Assembly (NCBI GenBank): GCA_017996625.1
Contig: JAGOGO010000005.1
Span: forward strand, 1 to 54,392
Source: Deltaproteobacteria bacterium
Lineage (GTDB): Bacteria > Desulfobacterota > WTBG01 > JAGOGO01
DNA length: 54,392 nt
Direction of reading: 5' to 3'
Numbering within the stretch: the first letter of the stretch is position 1; the number at the start of each line of letters is the position of its first letter. The notes under the pieces are model-generated. The model worked only from the letters and a program-made list of their open reading frames with translations. It was not told the origin of the DNA and did no database searches. Below, piece after piece: positions 49,074-54,392 of this stretch. Both the position numbers and the translations under genes were made by a program.

Positions 49074-49348
49074 CGTTCGCGAGGACGCGGATCAATCTCA
49101 AAAGCAGTCCGGTAGCTGATTCTGATCATCTCCATTACCACCAGAACGGTACCTGCTGCTTTTGGAAAGCCGTACGCCTGGCACGCGTCTGGTGTTTCGC
49201 GGATCGCCATCGCCATGATTTCAATCTTCAACGCCTCTTCTCTATGAACCATTATCGTCATGGCATGTCATTATCGGTGCGAACAGTCAGGGCTTTTATC
49301 CATAACTGCACTGTCACTCGGAACCTCCAAAGGAAAGCTCATTGCAAC

Positions 49349-49846
49349 ATGATCTATCAGCAACGACTGTTTTTGCTGCCACTCGCCTGTCTCATGCTCT
49401 CGGGTCTTCTTCTCGGCTGTGCCGGACCGCTCGTAAGAACCGATCTGCAAACCTTTCAGCAGCATCCTGAACAGTTCAAAGGAAAGCAGGTTGTTATCAC
49501 CGCATCACTTGAAGAAATTTATACCCATCGGGACGCTTATTCCGGTAAAAAGGTGGAAATCACCGGCACGGTTACCCGAAAAGGCTTTTGGGGCCCTCCA
49601 GACTGGGATTTTTTCCTTACCGATAATCAGGGAAGAACGCTTCGTTGTTACGAACGCACCTATCGGGTTGATGCCTGGATAATTCCGGTCATGGCAATCA
49701 AGCGAGCTGAACGTGAAAATAGTACGGTTACGGTCGTCGGCAAACTTGAGCAGGACCTGGATATCGAGCTGGATTGGTTTGAGTATCAGGGGCAGCACTA
49801 TGACACCGATCACCTCCCGGCGAGCGTGCCCCTCCCCTTCATGTGA
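49349..49846 (+). CDS. OB-fold-like lipoprotein
   Basis: From ATG 49349 the 165-residue protein starts with a lipoprotein signal peptide ending LLLGC, with a lipobox Cys near residue 24. An upstream open extension is not needed. The mature part contains FKGKQVVITASLEEIYTHRD and SGKKVEITGTVTRKGFWGPP, WDFFLTDNQGRTLRCYERTY and STVTVVGKLEQDLDIELDWF, a five-strand pattern like small OB-fold lipoproteins. I do not recognise a named family. It lies between sodB and the convergent DUF11/FN3 gene. The 275-base gap before it shows no reliable feature. Membrane anchoring is inferred from the lipobox. Confidence 0.68.
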   Translation: MIYQQRLFLLPLACLMLSGLLLGCAGPLVRTDLQTFQQHPEQFKGKQVVITASLEEIYTHRDAYSGKKVEITGTVTRKGFWGPPDWDFFLTDNQGRTLRCYERTYRVDAWIIPVMAIKRAERENSTVTVVGKLEQDLDIELDWFEYQGQHYDTDHLPASVPLPFM

Positions 49847-49999
49847 TTACTCGTTTCCGCACTCAATCATTCCAAAAGGCGCCTTTATCCTGTAAGCACG
49901 AACCGGTGGAACACGCATCGAAGTTGCTTGGCAGAAGCGTGCTCTCGTATGATCCAGGATCTCTGACCCGGTATCGGACTCCATCAAACCGCAAAGCTC

Positions 50000-50032
50000 A
50001 GAAGGAGGCGAGCAATTGCTCCGCCTCCTTCT
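50000..50032. terminator. Palindromic hairpin between convergent genes
   Basis: AGAAGGAGGCG pairs with CGCCTCCTTCT, and the inner AGCAATTGCT is self-complementary, so the whole element is almost a perfect palindrome. T-runs are weak on both sides. It probably ends both the lipoprotein and the DUF11/FN3 transcripts. Confidence 0.65.
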
Positions 50033-50129
50033 CCTTTGAACCAGCTTCGCTCATCTCTGTTTTTCTCTAGGCAACCTCATACCAAAAACGACACAATCGT
50101 GATTGATTCACTCAGTTCGGCACGAGAAC

Positions 50130-51878
50130 TTATGGCTGAGCGGTGTTCGAAACCTCATTCGAATACTCGGACCGGTTGAATGCAGTGTCTACTGCCCTGA
50201 CCACGTAGAAATGTGCAGCACCGCTGACTACGGTTGTGTCGGTGTATTCAGTCGTCGTCGCCAGCACGGTCCCACAGAGGCTGTAGGGACCGCCGGCAGT
50301 AGTTGCACGAAGCACCTCATAAGCGTAGATATCCGCGTCCAACCCCGCATCCCAGCTCAGAGTGACCGCATCAGCAGTCACTCCGGATACAATCAGATTT
50401 TCGGGACAGAAAGGCGCGACACCGTCATCGGAAGCGAGTACGATTAACTCCCCTGCCTGTGCCGGATCGTATCCATTTTCCGTGCTGTCGAGATCAGCGT
50501 AGCCCCAGGTGAGCCCGTTGGTACTGCTGTAACGGTATGCGACATCGTAGGTGCCAATCGGCTCCGGCAGAAGCTGTCCCTGAAATTCATCCTTGTCATC
50601 TACATCAGCGCTGAACACTGCGTCAACCCACCTCCAGCTTGCGTTGTTCTCAGGCTGTGAACCATCCGGGCCGTAGCCAACCTGCGCCAAAAGCCCCGGA
50701 GTCACGCCTGGCACGTTCGAGATGCCCTGAATCAGGACTTGACTGATAATCGGCTCCGTAGGGGCTACCGCGCTGATCGTGTGGGTAATACTCATGGGAG
50801 AGAGCAGGCTTGCCCAGTCGATCAGAAAGAATACGCCATAGTAATGACTCGGATCAGAATCGCTGACGTAATCGCCATCCGGCAGCGTCGCAGTGACGGT
50901 TCCAACATTCTCGTACTGTCCCTCTACCGCTATCCCTTCAGCCGTGCAGGTCATTGACTCACCCGGAGCAAGCATGATTGCTGTACAGCTGACCACTGCC
51001 CCTTGGCTGTCTACTACCGTAATATCGGTCAGCTCCTGATCGCCCGTGTTAGTAACCACATAGGTCCACTCAACCGGATCGCCGACGCGGAGTATCGGTC
51101 CGGCTGGTTCATCAGCATCCTCTCCATTGGTGCTGGTTTCAACGTCTATGCTCTCTTCCGGCGGTGTGGTCGAGCACCCATCGGTGTCATCAAATGAAAT
51201 CAGTTCACAGCCGACAAGGTACTTCTCCGGATTCCACGAGAGCATACCAGTCTCACAATCAATGTCATCACCGGCCACGAGCATGATCCGAGCGCCCTCG
51301 GCATAGTTACCATCTGATTCGATGGGGAAATCACAACTGTCCACTCCTTCCCCCATGTTCATGATATGAACATTGCCGCCCTTGTTTGCAGTCCCGCTTC
51401 CCAGACACACAAGGCCCTCTCCCGGCAGCGGGTCGGGGAGATACACCAATGCATAGGAACACCCCGGCTCGACGTGGTGGCCGTTGAAGACAAACCGGAA
51501 TGCTGTTCCAGCGGCCGTGTACGTCATTTCTCCCCACGCAGATCCCGATATCGGGTCGCCGGTAACGGCGTCCACTTGTGAAAAATAAAGATGCCGGGTG
51601 ACTGACGATACTCCCTCATCATCGTCCCCATCTATGTCTCCATCCACTGGAGTCCCAGGCCTTATTGGATTAAAGCGGTTATGCCCAGAATTTCCGTTGT
51701 TCGGGTTAGGAACTGTATCGTCGCATTCATTGCCGCTATTGCCTCCATGGTGTCCGTTGCTCCGGTTGGTGAATTGATTCAGCGGGTTGGAAGAATTGTT
51801 GCCGAAGGCTTGATCGAACCCGATAAACAAGACAACAACTATGGTGATAGCCACTACAATCGAAAATATCCTGGTCAT
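50130..51878 (-). CDS. Secreted DUF11/FN3 surface-type protein
   Basis: The ATG 51878 is preceded by AAAAAGGAGG; a longer open frame upstream is rejected. The 582-residue protein begins with a signal peptide (MTRIFSIVVAITIVVVLFIG). A low-complexity segment rich in Asn, Gly, His and Asp follows (NRSNGHHGGNSGNECDD, GDIDGDDDEG). A Cys-containing domain precedes the DUF11 segment DPVEWTYVVTNTGDQELTDI near residue 284, found in adhesins and surface proteins. A fibronectin type III domain ends it (LIVSGVTADAVTLSWDAG, YEVLRATTAGGPYSL). No LPXTG, PEP-CTERM or membrane anchor is present, so it is likely released or bound to the outer surface. Confidence 0.78.
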   Translation of the reverse strand: MTRIFSIVVAITIVVVLFIGFDQAFGNNSSNPLNQFTNRSNGHHGGNSGNECDDTVPNPNNGNSGHNRFNPIRPGTPVDGDIDGDDDEGVSSVTRHLYFSQVDAVTGDPISGSAWGEMTYTAAGTAFRFVFNGHHVEPGCSYALVYLPDPLPGEGLVCLGSGTANKGGNVHIMNMGEGVDSCDFPIESDGNYAEGARIMLVAGDDIDCETGMLSWNPEKYLVGCELISFDDTDGCSTTPPEESIDVETSTNGEDADEPAGPILRVGDPVEWTYVVTNTGDQELTDITVVDSQGAVVSCTAIMLAPGESMTCTAEGIAVEGQYENVGTVTATLPDGDYVSDSDPSHYYGVFFLIDWASLLSPMSITHTISAVAPTEPIISQVLIQGISNVPGVTPGLLAQVGYGPDGSQPENNASWRWVDAVFSADVDDKDEFQGQLLPEPIGTYDVAYRYSSTNGLTWGYADLDSTENGYDPAQAGELIVLASDDGVAPFCPENLIVSGVTADAVTLSWDAGLDADIYAYEVLRATTAGGPYSLCGTVLATTTEYTDTTVVSGAAHFYVVRAVDTAFNRSEYSNEVSNTAQP

Positions 51879-51925
51879 ACCAACCTCCTTTTTACATTTC
51901 CACCTTGAGCTTCCACTGTAATCAA

Positions 51926-51944
51926 AAGGGGTCACACGCCCCTT
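51926..51944 (-). promoter_or_regulatory. Leader hairpin of the DUF11/FN3 gene
   Basis: On the minus strand AAGGGG-CGTGTGA-CCCCTT is followed by TTG, about 48 bases before the ATG. A second small hairpin (GGAGA...TCTCC) lies further upstream. No known riboswitch consensus was recognised. Confidence 0.35.
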
Positions 51945-52793
51945 CCCTCGTCTGCAGGAGATTTCCTCTCCGCTGGTACTGTCGGTCCGGTTCCGCGCAG
52001 GAGACGTGGTTGACGATGCGATCTCATTGCCGCAGCAGAATTTTTCAGCCGGAACTGCTCCTTCCGAAGATTTCAACAGCACTGGCCGAGCCTCGTTCCG
52101 AACGATGTCATTGACACCAGACAACGCTTTACTCGACAAGTATCATTTTCCATGCCAATGGCTGAAGAGCGAGACATAGTAGAATACGAATGATTGAAAC
52201 CAATGAGTTTTTCTCACTTCAAACAGCCCAGTGGCCGACCCGAGCGGGGGCGATTCCGACTGGTACGCTATCGCTATATCACCATAATGACAACATACAT
52301 TCATTATGCCGGTATAACGACACCCCCCACCTCGATGGACCATTCTTTCGCCTGCCTTTCTGCGCGCCACCGTCCATCACTTTTTTTTGAGAAACACCAT
52401 GAGACCTCATGAATAGCTCGGCAAATGCTTTACTGATGAGAGCGAGACTGTAGGATTTATCCGGATTTCAGTGTAGGAAAATTCCGTCACATTACCCCTC
52501 TTCTGCTTAAGGCCACCAGCCGAAAAGGACCAACCCAACCGAATGTTATTGGCATGAACCTTTCGCTGAGCCGGTGGACAGTGTGGTACCGGACGTAGCT
52601 CAAGAATATTTTGCATTGACATGAACTTGCTTTTTGTAGATAAAATAAGGATACGGCGTGTTGCACTCACCTCTTTTCTCCACTGCGGGCTCTTTCCCAG
52701 CCATGATCAATAAAATCGCTTTCGCATCGCCCATGAATAGAGAAACGGGGTCTGATGCGCAGACTCGTATCAACGTTACCGGAGGACATCAGT
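51945..52793. other. Long region without a convincing gene
   Basis: Several short overlapping open frames here (for example 52143-52370 minus and 52194-52412 plus) encode repetitive His/Arg/Pro-rich peptides without ribosome-binding sites or family features. The right end holds the nitroreductase promoter and leader. I see no RNA gene or mobile element remnant. Confidence 0.5.
52616..52646 (+). promoter_or_regulatory. Promoter of the nitroreductase gene
   Basis: A consensus TTGACA at 52616-52621 is followed after 19 bases by TAAAAT (52641-52646). Spacing is long by two. The leader to ATG 52794 would be about 140 bases. Confidence 0.4.
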
Positions 52794-53465
52794 ATGGATG
52801 CAACCAAAGCAATTAACGGATGGCGTAGTATTCGTAAGTACAAGCAAGATCACATACCTGAGGAGATTCTTCGAAAGGTTCTCGATGCTGGAAGAAGATC
52901 CCCCTCCTGGGAGAACGTTCAACCCTGGCACTTCATTGTCATTCAGGATGACGCAGTCAAAGAGAAGCTGGTACGACTTGCTTCCGGTCAGAAACATATC
53001 GCCCAGGCTCCGGTCGTCATCGCCGTCTGCGGTGATCTCTCCGCCTGGGACAAGCCGAAAAACCGCGAAGCACTCGTAGAACTTGTGAATGCGGGAGTTA
53101 TAAACGTGCCCCAGGAGGTAATTGACAGCGTCCTCTTAAAAGACCCGGTTTTTTGTGTTGCCGAACATGGTCCGGCTATCATCCTTGGTCGTACTCTCGA
53201 GCAGCTCGGAATCGCCTACGGGTTTATGGCTATCGAAGCAGTCAACCAGGGCCTCGGCATGTGTATCGTCGGTGCATTCGGCAATGAGGTGACCGAGTCT
53301 TATAAGGAGCTGTATCAGGAGATTCGCGGCCTGCTTGCCATCCCCGAAACGATGTACCTTCTCGCCTTGCTCACCCTCGGTTTTCCGGACGAAGACCCGT
53401 CAGCTCGGCCGCGCAAGACCTTTGACGCAGTGGTGTCCCGCGGCAAAGTGGGTCGGCCCTGGTAG
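52794..53465 (+). CDS. Nitroreductase-family FMN protein
   Basis: The start ATG 52794 has GGAGG eight bases upstream. The 223-residue protein has the FMN-phosphate motif WRSIRKYKQDHIPEEILRKV at the N terminus, RRSPSWENVQPWHFIVIQD near residue 34, and APVVIAVCGD near 73. The typical C-terminal motif GIAYGFMAIEAVNQGLGMCI is near 142, followed by LALLTLGFPDEDPSARPRK. Family members reduce nitro groups, quinones or flavins with NAD(P)H. An inserted stretch (LVNAGVINVPQEVIDSVLLK) with an Ala/Asn-rich helix is longer than in minimal nitroreductases. The real substrate is unknown. A radical SAM gene starts 47 bases after. Confidence 0.88.
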   Translation: MDATKAINGWRSIRKYKQDHIPEEILRKVLDAGRRSPSWENVQPWHFIVIQDDAVKEKLVRLASGQKHIAQAPVVIAVCGDLSAWDKPKNREALVELVNAGVINVPQEVIDSVLLKDPVFCVAEHGPAIILGRTLEQLGIAYGFMAIEAVNQGLGMCIVGAFGNEVTESYKELYQEIRGLLAIPETMYLLALLTLGFPDEDPSARPRKTFDAVVSRGKVGRPW

Positions 53466-53512
53466 TGTGCTGAACCGACAGAGCTCCACCACCGTGTAAT
53501 AGTGAGAATCGC

Positions 53513-54392
53513 GTGAAAATCCTTCTCGTTAATTCCAACCGGTATCACCATCCACCGGTCATTCCTCTCGGCATCGAGTATCTCCTCGGCAGTCTCAGTC
53601 GAAGCCGACATTCCGCCGCTGTGGCTGACCTGTGCTTTGCGAGCGATCCTTTCATGGAACTCCGCACCGCACTTTCAGATCACGCTCCGGACCTCATCGG
53701 GATTTCCATTCGGCAAATCGATTCCGTTCTCTACCAGAACAATGAATTCTTCCTCGACGACGCCGCGCAGTACACTGCCCTCTGCCACGAAGCCGGTCTG
53801 CCGGTAGTGCTCGGGGGCAGCGGCTTTTCGATTATGCCGCACGACATCATGGCGTACACGAGGGCCGATTATGGTATTTCCGGTCCAGGAGAAGGAGCAC
53901 TCATCGACCTCCTTGATCGCCTGGACGCCAGCTTACCCGCTGACCGCATCATCGACGGCTATCAGGCCCTTCCAGGCTCCCGATACGCTTTTGCCCGGAT
54001 TCAGGCCGGCGAGTACCAGCCTTACGTGGAAGCAGATGGAATAGTCGGATTCCGCACCCAGATCGGTTGCACCGGCCGGTGTTTCTTCTGTGTGGAGGGA
54101 ACGAACCGGATAATCTTTCATGACCCTCTGTCCGTAGGCAGGGAAGTTCGTGGACTGAAGGAATGCGGATATACCCGTTTCCATCTCTGCGACAGCGAAT
54201 TCAATATCTCCATCGACCATTCAGTCACGGTCTGTAAAGCGCTCATTCAACACGCCGGAACTATTTGCTGGACTCTGTATATGAAGCCGGAACCCTTCAA
54301 CCATGCGCTTTTCACCTGGCTCAAGAAATCCGGGGCATCGATGATAACCCTCAGTATCGATACCCTCAGTCAGACTGAGGCCGCCTACCCAC
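53513..54392 (+). CDS. B12-binding radical SAM protein, 5' part
   Basis: The gene starts at GTG 53513 and runs off the window; 293 codons are visible. The N terminus MKILLVNSNRYHHPPVIPLG followed by LLGSLSRSRHSAAVADLC and the strand VVLGGSGFSIMP is the cobalamin-binding Rossmann-like domain, without the usual DxHxxG cobalamin-binding motif. The radical SAM cluster motif is GCTGRCFFC (Cys at about residues 186, 190 and 193), then FHLCDSEFNIS and WTLYMKPEPFN. Class B enzymes of this type catalyse methylations or ring formation on diverse small molecules. The product cannot be predicted. The weak upstream GTGAGA is the only ribosome-binding candidate. Confidence 0.85.
   Translation, partial: MKILLVNSNRYHHPPVIPLGIEYLLGSLSRSRHSAAVADLCFASDPFMELRTALSDHAPDLIGISIRQIDSVLYQNNEFFLDDAAQYTALCHEAGLPVVLGGSGFSIMPHDIMAYTRADYGISGPGEGALIDLLDRLDASLPADRIIDGYQALPGSRYAFARIQAGEYQPYVEADGIVGFRTQIGCTGRCFFCVEGTNRIIFHDPLSVGREVRGLKECGYTRFHLCDSEFNISIDHSVTVCKALIQHAGTICWTLYMKPEPFNHALFTWLKKSGASMITLSIDTLSQTEAAYP

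Noticed and set aside
49004-49261. 85-codon minus-strand open frame after sodB
   Set aside because: The middle looks slightly protein-like, but it runs into sodB, lacks a ribosome-binding site and matches nothing I know.
51945-52140. c-di-GMP (GEMM) riboswitch before the DUF11/FN3 gene
   Set aside because: The conserved GEMM core sequence was searched for by eye and not found.
52143-52412. Overlapping small open frames in the gap before the nitroreductase gene
   Set aside because: No ribosome-binding sites, odd composition, and conflicting frames on both strands.

Overview
The window looks like chromosome from a Desulfobacterota (former Deltaproteobacteria)-type anaerobe or microaerophile. 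This is inferred from gene content: pheA-hisC-tyrA-aroA-cmk-rpsA in one run, a pilS/pilin/glycosyltransferase/ABC-transporter block like those of Geobacter and Myxococcus, the anaerobic homocysteine pair (HcyBio plus NIL-ferredoxin), System II (ResB/ResC) cytochrome c maturation, a UGA-encoded selenocysteine in a peroxiredoxin-like gene, and the Cys-rich LPICASCKK domain common in this group. No insertion sequence, prophage or CRISPR array was seen.

Layout. 1-2.3 kb: the end of ychF, a tRNA-Val, and convergent MTAP and PNP purine phosphorylases. 2.4-9.7 kb: aromatic amino-acid genes, cmk and rpsA, with an internal promoter before aroA and a terminator after rpsA. 9.8-12 kb: sppA, queF and a methyltransferase-like gene. 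12-15 kb (minus strand): an envelope or polysaccharide set made of a flippase-like membrane protein, a hexapeptide acyltransferase, a sulfotransferase and a polysaccharide deacetylase. 15.1-26.9 kb: type IV pilus region with pilS, a sigma-54 promoter, a pilin, two tandem DUF2723-TPR proteins sharing a perfect 1124-bp direct repeat, a GT2 glycosyltransferase, a TPR-like protein, an ABC ATPase and permease, and a membrane-anchored TPR-like protein. 27-30.2 kb (minus): peptidase-MA-like protein, CutA, a tandem Sm/Hfq-like protein and a DHH phosphoesterase. 30.4-35.9 kb (plus): homocysteine pair, ResB/ResC, a small sulfotransferase and a SAP-type protein. 36-43.2 kb: ThDP enzyme, an orphan protein, a zinc-ribbon protein with a histone-H1-like tail, YbaK, the selenoprotein, a HAMP sensor without a kinase domain, and an outer-membrane protein. 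43.6-54.4 kb: glmM, a large secreted protein with a degenerate caspase-like domain, a Tat-exported superoxide dismutase, a lipoprotein, a secreted DUF11/FN3 protein, a nitroreductase, and a B12-binding radical SAM protein cut by the window end.

How the parts may work together. In the pilus block, PilS with sigma-54 probably drives the pilin. The GT2 protein could make a lipid-linked sugar, and the two DUF2723 GT-C proteins could attach it to a Thr/Ser-rich exported protein such as the pilin. The ABC transporter resembles the one needed for piliation in Myxococcus. The two DUF2723 genes have identical membrane halves, each with its own promoter, but clearly diverged C-terminal halves, which points to recent gene conversion or a constant/variable design. 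The strongest single-gene observations are the selenocysteine peroxiredoxin-like protein with a SECIS-like hairpin, the double Sm-fold protein abutting a DHH phosphoesterase, and the secreted caspase-like protein that has lost both catalytic residues. All assignments rest on reading motifs by eye; no database search was run.
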